Positions 12,880 through 25,313 of a DNA stretch of 64,000 bases are shown here, in pieces. Location: positions 668,501-732,500 of the forward strand of contig OU342807.1 in the NCBI GenBank assembly GCA_910591455.2, written 5' to 3'. This DNA is from Pholis gunnellus (Eukaryota > Chordata > Actinopteri > Perciformes > Pholidae). The notes below the pieces were generated by a model. That model saw only the letters and a program-made list of their open reading frames with translations, was not told the origin of the DNA and made no database searches. The position numbers and the translations under genes were made by a program. Numbering within the stretch: position 1 is the first letter of the stretch; every line of letters begins with the position of its first letter.

Positions 12880-15000
12880 ATGCTGCCTTACTTCCTGCTC
12901 TTCTTCCTCTCATCTGGACTGGCGTCGTCCTCCGACTGCCCGGCCGACTGTTCCTGCCAGGGACAGGACTCCATATTCTGCATTCAGCGGCGCTCCAGCG
13001 TCGTGCCTCGTGTCCCCACCACCACCCAAAATCTCTACATCTTCCAGAACGGCATCGACACTTTGACCCAAGACGACTTCAAAGGCCTGGGGGAGTTGGA
13101 GTTGCTGGATCTGAGCCAGAATGAGCTGGCAGAGATTCCAGATGGTGTGTTTGAGATGCTGTCAAAGCTGAAGAACTTAGACCTGTCCTCTAACCACATA
13201 GCCCACATTTCCAAAGACAGTTTTTCTGGGTTGGTCCAGCTGGAGAGGCTGTATCTCCACGCAAACCGCATTCAGAGCATCCACTCGGAAGCTTTTGAAG
13301 GTTTGGAGATGCTACTGGAACTTAAGCTCCAAGGAAACCAGCTCACCTCTCTGCCGTCCCTTAATTTCCCAAGACTTCTGCTTCTAGACCTCAGCTACAA
13401 CAACATCCCAACCCTGGGACCCTCAGACCTTCAGACTCCCCACTTGGAGGCCCTTAAGGTGGCCTCGCTGGGGCTTACTGCTGTAGATGAGGGTCTCATA
13501 GCTTCTCTGGGGAACCTCCATGAGCTTGACATCTCCACAAACCAGTTAACTGAGGTGCCTCAGGCCCTGAAGCAGGACTCCCTCAAGGGGCTGATCAAGC
13601 TCAGCCTGGCTACCAACCCATTGGGCGAGCTCAGGGTGGAGGACTTCCAGAAACTGAGTGGGCTTCAAGAGCTGGATCTCAGTGGACTTAATCTCCAGGG
13701 ATTTTCCCAGAGTTTCTTCCAGACCTTCCCAAGGTTGATGCACCTGACTGCAGCTGAGAACCCATTTAACTGCTTGTGTCCATTAGCCTGGTTCCCAGTT
13801 TGGCTAAAGGATAAGGATGTGAATCTCGGGAGGCCTGAGGAAACCAGATGTCACTTCCCTCTAGTTAATGCTGGGAAAATGCTTTCAGCGCTCGAGCACA
13901 AAGATTTTGGGTGTCAACCTACCACAACAGTGCTGATTGGCTTCCCCATTGGAAGTACTCCGGTTCCCCAGATTCCCACCACATCTCCAGAGACCATCCA
14001 CACCAACGCTATTCCTCCTCCTCCACCCAGTGAGGCAACCGTCTCCTCAAAGACGCTCAGCGCCCTTTCACCAGGACCTCCAGTCTCCCCAAGCTCCACC
14101 AGCAGGGATCTAGGTGAGCACATCTGCCCACCAAACATCTGCCTCAATGGGGGCACTTGTAATTTTGATCCGTTGGGTCAACTCAGCTGTCTGTGTCCGT
14201 CGGGAACCTCTGGCCTCTACTGTGAAAATGTGGATGATGTTCCTGAGACACCGAAGCCTTCGGCAACAGACGTTTTGCTGGTTGCCCCTGCGGTGCCGGC
14301 TGAGCTTGATGCTATCAGCTCTCGGCAGGTCACCTCCACTTCCATCCTTCTTGACCTGCACCGCTTCATCGAGACACGGCCAAACATCCGTGGCATCAGG
14401 TTGACCTACCGTAACCTCTCGGGGCCCGACCGCCGCCCCATTATCCTGAGTGTACCGGCATCCTACCCCGAGTACACTTTGCGTGGGTTGAGACCCAACT
14501 GTACCTACTCTGTCTGTGCCAGTCCCCTGGGTGAAAGAGTCAACTCAAGGGCCAACAGCTCTGTAGAGACAGGGTCGTGTACGGAGGCTCGCACCGAAGG
14601 GCTTCCCCTGTCGTCCTCGGAGTCCAGGGTGGAGACACAGAGCCCGCTGACGTACACGCTCATCCTCGCCATGGCTGCACTAGCACTGGTGATGGGTTTG
14701 GCCGCGGTAGCTGCAGCAATCATCTGTGTCCGAAGGAGGAGGCAGTCCAAGGCAGGAATGGAGCTGGAGCTGGGCCCGGCAGATCCTGATCCCATGGAGC
14801 TGGAGGGGATAAAGGCCTGCCTGGAGAATGGGGGAAATGGTACACTACCCCACAAACAGCCTGAGATTGACCGCTGTCACACACCTCAGCCGCCTCCATC
14901 TTTGCAACAGAATGGGGGTTTGGACTATGAAGTCCCCTTGATGCAAGGACACTGTCCATCAAATAACAATCTATCATCCTTAAAGCCATCTTATTTCTAA
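12880..15000 (+). CDS. vasn: Vasorin (slit-like 2), complete single-exon CDS
   Basis: A 706-residue type I membrane protein. Visible parts in order: signal peptide (about 1-17, LPYFLLFFLSSGLA); LRR N-cap with Cys20, 24, 26 and 34; leucine-rich repeats about 45-290 (LxxLxLSxNxL patterns); LRR C-cap about 294-345 (NPFNCLCPLAWF to Cys345); Pro/Ser/Thr-rich linker 346-413; EGF module 416-447 with six cysteines (416, 421, 427, 436, 438, 447); FN3-like domain about 480-570 with N-glycosylation sequons (RNLS, PNCT, ANSS); TM helix about 592-617; RRRR stop-transfer and a tail ending LKPSYF. This LRR-EGF-FN3-TM order defines vasorin (human protein 673 residues), a cell-surface TGF-beta-binding glycoprotein of vascular smooth muscle whose ectodomain can be shed. 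The start is chosen because it precedes the signal peptide, has A at -3 and lies 18 bp after a strong acceptor (AG 12860-12861). The frame is intact with no internal break. Paralogue letter (a/b) cannot be assigned. Confidence 0.96.
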   Translation: MLPYFLLFFLSSGLASSSDCPADCSCQGQDSIFCIQRRSSVVPRVPTTTQNLYIFQNGIDTLTQDDFKGLGELELLDLSQNELAEIPDGVFEMLSKLKNLDLSSNHIAHISKDSFSGLVQLERLYLHANRIQSIHSEAFEGLEMLLELKLQGNQLTSLPSLNFPRLLLLDLSYNNIPTLGPSDLQTPHLEALKVASLGLTAVDEGLIASLGNLHELDISTNQLTEVPQALKQDSLKGLIKLSLATNPLGELRVEDFQKLSGLQELDLSGLNLQGFSQSFFQTFPRLMHLTAAENPFNCLCPLAWFPVWLKDKDVNLGRPEETRCHFPLVNAGKMLSALEHKDFGCQPTTTVLIGFPIGSTPVPQIPTTSPETIHTNAIPPPPPSEATVSSKTLSALSPGPPVSPSSTSRDLGEHICPPNICLNGGTCNFDPLGQLSCLCPSGTSGLYCENVDDVPETPKPSATDVLLVAPAVPAELDAISSRQVTSTSILLDLHRFIETRPNIRGIRLTYRNLSGPDRRPIILSVPASYPEYTLRGLRPNCTYSVCASPLGERVNSRANSSVETGSCTEARTEGLPLSSSESRVETQSPLTYTLILAMAALALVMGLAAVAAAIICVRRRRQSKAGMELELGPADPDPMELEGIKACLENGGNGTLPHKQPEIDRCHTPQPPPSLQQNGGLDYEVPLMQGHCPSNNNLSSLKPSYF

Positions 15001-15660
15001 GATGCAATAAACTGCAAACACTTGTAAAGACATTGGAGGCAGTGAGCCCATCTGGACTTGAGAAATCCTGCTATGGTGGTTAAAATTAAAATTTTCATTC
15101 CAGTATCAGATATCCACAATTTGAAAAGTGGCACTTACTATCCTGTTGTTGACTGGATCATCTATTTTAGAGACACTGAATGATGAATTTAAGATTACAG
15201 GATATTGGAAATGTGCTGAACCACTGTGGGACCGAGATCAGGATGGTTTAAAGTCATCGAGTCCGATGGTGGTGAAACCTAAACAAGTGATTAAACTAAG
15301 TGCGATCGACTAGAAGGGTCTTAGTAGCTGACTGAAAACAGAAGTGCCTGTTTTGCATTGACACATCTGTAACCAGTGGCTCTTTTTTTTCTATCTGTGT
15401 TTGTTTAAAAGAAACTATGTGAATACGGTGAAATCCTGTTGCTGGATTTGGGAGGTACCGTCTGGAGAAAAAGGCCCCCATCAGTGTTTGGGCTACCGAA
15501 CCAGAGGAAGTGGTTTAAATGAAACCAGTGATGCAGATGTGAGACGACCACACGATTCGGTATTAAAAATTGGTTTTTCAACCAACTCCAACGGCTCCGT
15601 GGGGACTACAAGGAGAACTTGCACTGAAAATAAACAATTATTTTCCTTTCCAGTGTCCCA
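15001..15660 (+). other. vasn: vasn 3'-UTR with candidate polyadenylation signals
   Basis: No further coding sequence follows the TAA. AATAAA occurs at 15006-15011, too close to the stop to be the likely main signal, and at 15629-15634, followed by T-rich DNA. The second gives a 3'-UTR of about 650 nt. The true end is not determined by sequence alone. Confidence 0.4.
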
Positions 15661-16906
15661 TGTTCACAAACTGCTGCAGGACTGATGATGGTCACGTAAT
15701 GAAATGCAATAACTTTGCAAATAGGTGGACGACAGTAAAAGCTGTGTGAATATGTTTCTGTTGACATTATCTAATCTGAAACAAGAGTCTTCACAGTGTC
15801 AACAGATCCACCATCATTCTCTCCACACATCCCCGAGCTTTTCTTTGTGTGGGAGATGAATCTGCTGTGAAAGAAAAAAGGACTGAACGAATGGACTCTG
15901 TACCGTTCTGTGCCGTGAAGGGAAAGCTGTTTTGTGTAGCTTATATCATGATATTCTGTTTTTGTCGTGTGTTTATTTTGTGTTTTCAGCGTGTTTTTGT
16001 TGTTGATGTCCATTCAGTATTTTGCTGTGGCTGCGAGTTGAACCATTATTAATTATTCTCTCCTGAGTCATCTTGAGGCCCCGATCACTCCGAGACGCGT
16101 CGCCGGCAAAAAACGTTGTTTTTCTTTCGTTTCGGTGCGGCGTGCAAAGAAGTTTAAATATCTTCAACTTGACGACGCAGCCAATCAAATCTAGCAAGAG
16201 GCGGGCTTTACTACTTTACAGCCGACTTCCTGGTTTGATGCCGGTACATGTGGTAGGAACGGACAGGTTGATGTTGTCATTGACATCATTGAAGCTCACC
16301 TTATTATTCAAACACTAACCTAAGAACACGTGCCTGGCGTTGCGTGAGCAGCCAGGTGGATCCGTCTGGACTTGAGTTAATTTCTCCCCGTTAATTACGT
16401 CTGTTCGCCTGGTTGTGCACGCACCCCCACTCCACAACCGTTTTATGAAGCGTCCGGTGCGACGCGTCTCGGTGCGATCAGCTGCTAAGTCACCGTGGAT
16501 CTTTTAGTTTACTATTTGCATTTCAGGTGCCATGGAGCTGAATCTCCCCGGAGCTACCTGTAGTGAGTGCAGAGTAAACACAAGCTTCAATTCTTGAGCT
16601 AAAACCAGCAATAATCAAATATCGCAGTGATCTCTACATCATGCACAGAAGGATTTAGTGAGATGTTTCTGAGGAACTCACCACGTTTACTTCCTCTGCC
16701 AGCGCTCCACAAGCACAAACCACAGACTGTTCCTTCACAGCCAAACCTCCCAAAGCTGTGTTCAAAGACCTTTTTTCTTTTCTAGTCCTATAAAGCAGAA
16801 CACGCGCGCCGAGAAAAGAAAGTGAGTTCAAAGAGCTCCAGAGAGGTTTGCTGTGAGTTTTAATCTGCAGACCCAACTGTTGGTCCAGACATCTTTACCC
16901 CTCCAG

Positions 16907-16940
<34 letters not shown>

Positions 16941-17640
16941 CAACACGGATTATTGGTGTGTGTTTATGTGTTTTGCTAATGTTCTGATTTGTTTGTTCCC
17001 TCTTTTCTTTCTTGTCTGGGTGTTGTTAGTCTTTGTTTCTTACGTCTTAGCTATCTTAGCAATGTGCCGTAGCAACATTCGTGCAGAGCCTTACTGATAT
17101 CTCGTAGCGGCCAATTACACGCTGACGTGTATTTCAGGAACATTTTGCCTCGCATGACAAAGTTTAAAAGAAAAGTCCTTCCTTACTCCTCAGTTACAGT
17201 AACAGCAGAAAGCCTGGGCGACCGGGTTTTATCTCTTCGTTTGTTCAGGTGTTTGTTAATCGAGTCCATGCACTTCAATCAACTTCTCCACTTTCTTTAT
17301 TCTGTCAGTATTCCACTATAAACACAGACACAGATGCTCGATACATCAACTGGAAGAGAGGCAGGAAATGTTTGAAATATCTTTGCGTGAAAACCTTCCC
17401 TGATTATTCAGGGGGAGCCTTTCTGTTTTCTCTTTTTGTATGTTTTGTGTTTGTCATTTACGTCAATTACAATTGTGTGTGTTTGCCAGAGAAAAAAAGA
17501 ACAGTATTAAAGTGTTGAGTTTGAGTCTCTGCTCTTTCATAACGGTGCTGTCGTGTTTCCTTGTGGATTTGAGGAATTTGGTCCCATCGGAGGCTGTAAG
17601 TGAGAAACACAGAAAAGATTTCCAGCAACAACAGAAGCCG
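15661..17640. other. Intergenic, no gene recognised
   Basis: Only unique non-coding DNA and a short (GGTTCT)n run at 16909-16938 were seen. No protein similarity is recognisable in any open frame. Confidence 0.5.
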
Positions 17641-17778
<138 letters not shown>

Positions 17779-18213
17779 AACCACAACAGGATCACTGTGT
17801 GACGTTGATGGAGCTCATTGAAGCTAATAGTCAGGAACAGACGCCAGTGGAAAACATTACTAAACAGCACACAGTTAGCCCAGAGAGGCGTTACAGAGCT
17901 CTGCTGCTTTCATCTGTCGGCTGGTTTCTTGTTGACTCAGCATCTTGACATCTTGCACAAAGTAAACAAAGGAACAGCAAAAGGATGAACGTCCACACTT
18001 ACAGTGAGCATTTTGTAAATCAACCGGGGGAATGTTTCCATTATTCAGTCAGCTTTAAACAAACAGGCAGTCCTGGTTCAGGGTCACTGATCGGTCTCCA
18101 AGGCAAACAAACGGAAACATTACTGACTTCACCGTCCAGGTATGTCTGACCTCAACAGTCCACGCCGGAGACGTCCAAGACGTGGAGGATCATTTATTAA
18201 ATGGGTGTTTTGA

Positions 18214-18530
18214 TATGTGGTGGGCCGTCAGGGCCAGCTAAGCCTTCTCTGCTGGCCTGAACACAATCACAAAGTTATAACTATTTTAAAATGTAATCAT
18301 TTTTCATAAATACACTACATGTATTATAATATTGTTCCCATTATCTTATGTTCTCATTGCACAGCTACTGTGCTCCTCAGCTGCTCTGCTTCAGTGCAGC
18401 TTGTTTTAAGTAGAGCTTTGATCCAATCAGAGTTCACCTCTGTGTCTCTAGGTAGAAGAGAGGCCCGATGCCCTCTAGAGAGCCTTTGCAGGTTAAGTGA
18501 ATGGGGACGATGTTGTTGATTGTCAAAAGT
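18214..18530 (-). mobile_element. Truncated hAT element (right-end fragment)
   Basis: Read on the minus strand this matches the right end of the complete hAT element at 44418-45910. It begins at the terminus (GTGGTGGGCCGTCAGGGCC here, against GTGGCGGGCCGTCAGGGCC there) and continues through the block with CAATCAGAGTTCACCTCTG. The opposite end is missing. Confidence 0.8.
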
Positions 18531-19371
18531 CTAAACTGGTGATAGAAGAAACAAAAGAAATAAAAGGTTTTACTGAATCACTACAGGTTTGATCACAGAC
18601 AGGTGTTGGTTCGTGGTCTCAGTTCGACAGGTTGTAGAGAATAAGAAGGTACAATAAAGAACGTATAAAACATCTCGTGATACTACGGAGACGGTGTGTC
18701 TGTGGCAATGTGTTACCCGGGAAACACAACAGACGTCAGTGCGACGCTGGGATATCGTTCGATCCGAGAGATTTCAGATACCAGCATGGTCTCCTAAAAC
18801 ATGACGATCAATATACGATGCAGTTGTTGTCAATTCTATTTTAAAGGGAACATATCTTCTCCAGGATTACGTTAGTTTTTTTGACCTGTTTAATCCAAGT
18901 CTGCGTCGGGGTCGAACGTAAAGGTAACACGTTTATTTCATCTCTGAGTGAACCTAAAGGGATTTTGTGCACGTAACTAGAAATGTTCAAATTAAACTTA
19001 TTTTCTGTTCAATGTACGAATGTGTTACTCCACCGGGTTGCAGATACACGTGTTTTTATTGCTTTTTTCACACTTCCAGTTGGCTAATTTCATGCTCAGG
19101 ATCAATAGTGCTAAAAGTATGTTGTTCCAGAATAGTATCTTCCATCCCAGCGCTGCAATGTTTGGTGAAAGCAGCGATACGTTGAGTGCAGTCTCGGCTT
19201 TAAACTGCACATTCAATTGTGTTGTTTTTCTCAACTGTTTTCACTCTTTCGGTAATGCAACATAGCAGAGAGAGTCCACTGGAGACACATCCACGATCCC
19301 AGATAACCAGTCAGAGACGACCCGGTCCACTGTGGGGTCAAAACTAGATCCTTTAATCTGGATCGAACCAA

Positions 19372-19566
19372 GCGGCAACCTCCGGTTCTTTAAAGGGAAG
19401 TCCACGCTTCATGTGTTGAAGCTGCATTCTCTCTCCTGTCCATCAGGGGGCCGTAATCCAAGATGGCGACGGTGAAATCGCAGAACTCGAGGCTTCAAAA
19501 CATCCACAAACCAACGAGTGACGTCACGACGACGACGTCCTCTTCTTATATTCAGTCTGTGGTTTG
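19372..19566 (+). repeat. Interspersed repeat R1, copy A (internal deletion)
   Basis: It starts CAACCTCCGGTTCT, runs to the CATCAGGGGG block, then jumps to CCAAGATGGCGACGG and ends near ATTCAGTCTGTGG. About 250 bp of the family's middle is missing compared with copies B and D. Confidence 0.85.
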
Positions 19567-19736
19567 AACCACACATAGAGAGTCAATACAAACACAGCTC
19601 ACTGAGCCACAAACCTCCCAACTTCACAGCCCATCTCCCTCTTTAACCCCAAAATGTGCTCCTGGTTTAGCGGCTTCGTGGACGGCTGCAGGGTGCTGAG
19701 AGAAAAGAACGAGACGGGGACGGGAAAGAGAAAGCA

Positions 19737-19768
<32 letters not shown>

Positions 19769-19922
19769 TAAACAATCTGGTTGTAATGAAAGCAGTCAGG
19801 GCTTGCTGGAGGCGGATAGATGGATGGTGCAGAGGAAAGAGTGAATGGGCTGGAATCCAACCGCAGACAGATTGTTGAACTTGATAATGGCTTAAACGTG
19901 TGTGTGTGTGTGTGTGTGTGTG
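19737..19922. repeat. Poly-G run (19737-19766) and GT tract (19899-19922)
   Basis: A 30-bp G homopolymer and a 24-bp GT run with unique DNA between them. Confidence 0.9.
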
Positions 19923-20342
19923 TACACACACTACCTAACCCACCCTAAAACAGCCATGAATTCCACATGCAACTCATTTGTGCTGCAATAAATCTTCCTT
20001 TGGCTGCTGCTGTACCTGTGTAATACATAAAGTTCATGGCTCGGTTTAGAAAGGGAATCCCATCCTTCAGTGTTGAAAGTCATTTACTGCACTAAACCTT
20101 TTGGCACTAATTCACAACACAGATCTTTGGATCCCTTCTCCGTTTCTGCTCCTTAATCTTTGTGGTCTGAGGTTTTGATGTCCCATGTGGTCCATGTGAA
20201 CCCTCCAAACGAGTCCTCCAGATCAAACCTTCGACACGTAGAAGCGTCCTCGGTCTGTGTTTTAGGAAACCCTTGAATGCTCACGCTGTGGTCGAGGTCT
20301 GGTTGGGTTTAGGGAAACATCATGGTCATCAATTTATACAAA

Positions 20343-20660
20343 TATTTGTCCCATTATCTTATGTTCTCATTGCACAGCTACTGTGCTCCTCAAGTAGAGC
20401 TTTGATCCAATCAGAGTTCACCTCTGTGTCTCTAGGTAGAAGAGAGGCCCCAGGCCTGCAGACTCACCAGTGAATCCATGTGCAGGTTAAGTGAATGGGG
20501 ACGATGTTGTTGATCGTCATAGTGTTCAACCAATCAGATCTTTAGTTTGACATGGTGGGCGTATTCTTTGACGTGTCAGAGCTGCTAGCTGGCCTACAGC
20601 TACGTCAGCATTAACGTGAGCTGTGATTGGTCAGTGGGCTAGCGTGACATGTTGGGCGGT
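20343..20660 (-). mobile_element. hAT element right-end fragment, terminus lost
   Basis: Shares blocks with 45420-45770 in reverse orientation: the CCCATTATCTTATGTTCTC run, the CAATCAGAGTTCACCTCTG block and the GTGATTGGTCAGTGGGC block. It lacks the outermost ~120 bp. It directly abuts the hAT transposase relic that follows, so both may be parts of one older autonomous copy. Confidence 0.75.
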
Positions 20661-20667
20661 GACGATC

Positions 20668-20885
20668 CCAACATCTGCTGCCTCTGTGGAGCGACATGTT
20701 CAGCCTCAAACGCATTAAAACGTGTTCAAGAAACACAACTGAGGAGGCTCGACTGTCTTCACTGGCGTCCATGAATCCAGAAGAACTTCTTACTGGAACT
20801 AAAACACACGGATGAACTGAACAACGTGAGATTAAACTCTTTGTTAACAAAGAAAGGAGGATGGACTTTGTCTTTAAACAGTGAA
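20668..20885 (+). pseudogene. hAT transposase C-terminal (dimerisation) fragment, broken
   Basis: The plus strand reads TSAASVERH around 20671-20697. One frame over, from 20695, it reads MFSLKRIKTCSRNTTEEARL and SSLASMNPEELL, then meets a stop. A further piece reads NKERRMDF in another frame near 20850-20872. This is the order of the hAT C-terminal dimerisation region (ASxERxFSxLKRIK...LSSLA...). At least one frameshift and a stop break it, and the N-terminal part (BED finger, DDE core) is not seen. It is a dead relic of an autonomous hAT element. Confidence 0.75.
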
Positions 20886-22067
20886 CAGCAGCTCTGGTAA
20901 GTTAAATGCGTTTGTTTTTACATCTGCAGCAGCTTTAAGATGCTTGTTTATATATTATTATTTGTACAACTTGTTTTTTATGAAGATGGATTTTCGTTTG
21001 GTTTTAAATGTGATAGGAACTATTGTTACATCCTATGTTGCGCTGGGGACACATTTAGCCGGTGCACAGCAACAAGAAGACATGTGAAGCGGCAGCGGTC
21101 TATATACTCCACACAAAGTGTTAAAGTTAAAGTGTTAAAGTTAAAGGGTTTCAGTGATCATCTTTGGAGATTCTTGTGTTTTCTAGTGGACTCATTTTCC
21201 CTCTCGGTGTCGACAGACGAATAAATCCGTCAGTAACAAGAAGTCGTGTATTTCCTGGAGGGAGTGATGTTACTGCTCTGTTCATTTGTCTGAATGAATC
21301 ACCTCCAAACACTCAGACTGTGAACCAGTGAACTGGGCGGAGAACGTCTCCATTATTTATGAGCTTTGTTAGTTTTACTGAACCTCATTAAAATCTAAAA
21401 TAGTTTTTCGTTCTGCATGTTGTTGTGTCTGTTGAGCAGGACGTCTGACCTACGAGGAGCCTCAGAGGACGGAAACACGTTTCTCTCCTCACGTCGTCAT
21501 GAAGCCGGACCTCCTCTCAGCGCTACGAGCTCCTCATCGTGTTATTCAAACGAGTGTGATGAAATATTTCATCTGGACGACGAGCGCACAATGATTTCAC
21601 CTGGGAGACCAAGACGGAGCGGGTCGCTATGACACACACACACACTATTACACTGAAGTGAGCTGTGACGTAAATGGTGACCCTCCTGCTACGTTGATTT
21701 AAAGTCTGTTCTGCTTCTATCATTACAGCATCGCTCATGAGGTTGATGCTCTGCTGCTGTGGCTTCTCGTACAGTTTACACTAAGGCGAGCCTGATCCCC
21801 GGAGCCGCTCTCTCTCTTTTCCAAATACCTGCAGGATGAAATCAAAACTCCCTTTAGGAAAAAAGAATTCCCATTATACAGTCGCTCTGACTCAGATCAG
21901 TGCAGCTTTCCCACTCTCCAGGAGAGGATCAGCCGTCCCTCTGTGGGCGTCGGTGCAGGTCTTAATTAACATGAGGGGGGTTTCATGGGAACAAGAGTTC
22001 TGCCAGAGAAAATACAGGAAGCTGGAACCGGTAAGATACGGTTCAGATGGGTGGATGGTGCACAACC
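20886..22067. other. Intergenic, no gene recognised
   Basis: Unique non-coding DNA apart from a small GTTAAAGTTAAAGT direct repeat near 21117-21148. No recognisable protein or RNA gene. Confidence 0.5.
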
Positions 22068-22515
22068 AGGAGGCAACCTCCGGTTCTGTAAAGAGAAGTC
22101 AGAGCTTCACGTGTTAAAGCTGCATTCTCTCTAGTGTCCACCAGGGGGCGACTCCTCTGGTTGTATAGAAGTCTATGAGAAAATGACTCTACTTCTCTCT
22201 TGATTTATTACCTCAGTAAACATTGTAAACATGAGTTTATGGTCTCAATCTCTAGTTTCAAGTCTTCTTCAATACAGCATGATGTTCATTTAGTAAATGA
22301 TGGTCCATTTAGAGTCACACAGACCATAAAGCAGGGGATGCTTTAGGGGCGGGGCTACATGGTGATTGACAGGTCATTGGTTGCACCAAAGGCAACATTT
22401 GAATGGCCGTAATCCAAGATGGCGACAAGTTAAATCACCGAACTCAAAGCTTCAAATCATCAGTCCACAAACCAATGAGTGACGTACGTCCACTCCTTAC
22501 ATACAGTCTGTGTTC
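22068..22515 (+). repeat. Interspersed repeat R1, copy B (near full length)
   Basis: About 448 bp, from GGCAACCTCCGGTTCTG to TCCTTACATACAGTCTGTG. It holds the family landmarks: TGTCCACCAGGGGGCGACTC, the hairpin TAAAGCAGGGGATGCTTTA, GGGGCGGGGCTAC and CCAAGATGGCGAC. There is no coding capacity and no terminal inverted repeat. Confidence 0.9.
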
Positions 22516-23734
22516 TTCACCAAAGTCTCCAATATATATGTTGTCAAAGCAATAAAATAAATATTAAATGAAGAGTTCTTTCATTATGTTCATGAGCAAC
22601 AAAGACAACGAAACGTTCCTCCTCATTTTCATCATTTAGTTCTTGGAACAAAAGCAAAATAAAACGTTGAACTATTCTTTTAAACTCGTCCGTGTTGCCG
22701 TCTGAAGACAATCAGAGAACAACAGGAAAACCAGAGTTCTGTTCCATCTGACAGAACACAGCCCGGATATGAGGACAGTGATGAAACCGAGCATGTGTCG
22801 TCTGTAGAGCACGAGGAGCGATGAAGATGGACGTGAGCTGCTACACGGTGCATTAGTGTTGACAGACGAGAGAGTAAAACAGTCCTGCTGTGAATCTAAA
22901 GATGTGGAGGCTGAAGCTTTCATTCAGAGATGACTGAACAATTCCTCAGCCTGTAGTTTATTGCTCTTAAATTTATGCCCCATGATCCAAAACTCATATT
23001 TCTGTTTCCTCCAGGTTTGTATCCATAAGTCTAACGGCCTCTGTGGGTCGGGACTTCTTCCCCTAAACCTCAAGGCAATGATTCAAGTTTGGAGGACTTC
23101 CTGACAATTCATGTTAAGTGTATTAAAGCGAGGCTTTGAGAAAGAGAGGAAGAAAAGAGTCTGAATATGAGTTCATGTGTGCACTTTTACTGTATAAATA
23201 AAGAAATATACATATATATTTATATATAAATACCTCACATCTTTTCCATTTGTCTCACTGCTACGAACAGCTGAGAGGTCGAGGCCCGAGGGTCACCGAG
23301 GTTCATTCTGAACAGATCAGAGGAGACTCGTCTCTCCGTCGACATGTGGGTCAGGAGGAGACCACCGTCCTCTAGTTCAGTCTTTGAAAACAAACTGGAG
23401 AGCAGAAGAAGCATCAATCTGAGAAACCCGGTTTATTCAAGTCCAGTCCAGTTTATTTAAATCCAGTCCAGTGTATTCTAGTCCAGTTCGTTACACATTA
23501 GAATGTTAATTTTTTCGTTTCCATTATCAGAACTTGTTGATCTTTTTTGGTTCTGTCTCAGTTGAGGTTCCTTCCTGCACAGCCTTCAGGAGCGCTTTGG
23601 GGATCGGACGCTCCGACATGCAGCCGGGGGTCGGACCGCCGAGTCGTTCAGTTGGAAGATGAGTTCTCTGTTTGGTTGTGGATGAGATGAACAGAGTCGT
23701 AGCTACAGTAGATGTCCGTCCTTTAATCACAGAA
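22516..23734. other. Intergenic, no gene recognised
   Basis: A short AT palindrome (23207-23230) and a GTCCAGT direct repeat (23440-23488) are the only patterns seen. Confidence 0.5.
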
Positions 23735-23860
23735 GATGAGATCGACTTTATTGTCCCGAAGGAAATGTGTCTTGGAAACATACACACAGTGTCTGCTGTT
23801 AAAACAATACCAGTCACATATTGCATACATAGTGTTCATGCACAGACTGCCTCCAGCCAA
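23735..23860 (+). mobile_element. Possible retroelement 3'-end fragment
   Basis: The block GAGATCGACTTTATTGTCCC followed by GAAGGAAAT resembles the ...TTTATTGATCCC..GGGAAAT... motif common near the 3' ends of fish retroposons. It is short and isolated, and the family is not assignable. Confidence 0.35.
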
Positions 23861-25313
23861 CAGATACATTTCACACGGCTCGTCACACACAACACACCTG
23901 CAGCGTATCGTTAAGATGATTCAAACAAATGCACAGAACGTTTTGGAATAAGTTACGCGATGACTCCAGAGGCTCCTTCCCTCTCGTCTCTCGTTTCTTC
24001 ACTCTTGCAGCTCTTTGCTGTCAGTGAACTCATCTTCCTCCCTCATCGTCCCTGATGAAGGTTTTGTCCGTGTTAGAATAGTGACACGAAGGACATGAAG
24101 TGCACTAACTGAGGTAAAGAACTACTTTATTCACAGAGCTCCTGGAATGCTTTGAACACAGGTCGTATCAGAGTATCTGAGGATGAGGATGAACACTCTT
24201 CCTCTGTGGAACAATGGTTTCCTTTGTGCAGATCGACGTTATCCGTCACCATCGCTGCTCTACAGACGCGCTGCAGCCTCGAGGTGTCCAGCGGCTCAGG
24301 TTCCCTTCATCTCTGCGTATGTTTCCACACATTCACATTAAAGACCACCAATGATGTTCAACTGATAATCACAATACCACGTATAAAATCTCTTCATGAA
24401 GATTCTCAGATTCACATTCCTCCTTAGATGTGAAATGTGCTTTTCATGCAGAAATAAAGAATAACTTGACTCTGTTTGATTGTTAAACTTTAAACTTGAG
24501 GCTCTTTCTTGTTGGTTCTTAAAAACAAACTAACGACATGATGATGATTTAGATTAAAGAACATCTTTCTAATATTAAGCCGCTTTCAGTCTAACTTGTT
24601 ATGTTAAATACGTGGGACAATTGCAGCACGTTGCTAATAATGGTTCTCATGCACAGATAGAAAGAGTCCTAGAACGTTCACTTTATCACTGATACTTTAC
24701 TCATAAAGCAAAATTACTTTGATTCAAATGGACAGTTTATTGCATTACATGTAAATGGGGGGTGAAGGGAGAGGAACTAAAATGTATATTATGATGATAA
24801 TATCATGTGACCTGTTACAATACAAAGTGTGTTAACAGGTCAACGTAGACCATCAAACCACAGAGTCCAGACCAACGATGCATTCCTTTTCTATCGCGGC
24901 ACCACGCAGCCTGAACAAACAACTGATGATCAATCAACATCCAGGAGAGACGAACAACTCTGACAACAACAGAAAGAGCTGTGGACACCACGGCGGGTGC
25001 AACAAGCATCAATAGGCTGCATTCAGAAACAGCATGAAGCGTCTGATGGAACCAGCAGCAGAATAAAACATCACCAAAGCAGACATCAGCGACGTGTTCA
25101 AACAAACTCTGCAGCAGCTGCAGCCACAAACGCACAGTAAAGCAAAAAGGAAAGTTTGTGCACAACATGCAGCGCAAAACACACAACGTTGACATTCTCC
25201 TCTGGAGAGAGGTGGTGCACCACCAGTGGTGTTGTTGTCCTCACGGGCTGAACTACGTCTAGAAGTCCTCAATCTGCTCCAGATACAACTTCTCAGCTCG
25301 TTCATTCTCAAAG
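23861..25313. other. Intergenic, no gene recognised
   Basis: No repeats or coding signals of note before the 32-bp array. Confidence 0.45.

Noticed and set aside
13914..15007. Antisense open frames over the vasn CDS
   Set aside because: They are shadows of a strongly supported coding frame, with no recognisable domains.
16906..17097. Open frame starting with Val-Leu repeats
   Set aside because: It begins in a (GGTTCT)n run and has no coding features beyond it.
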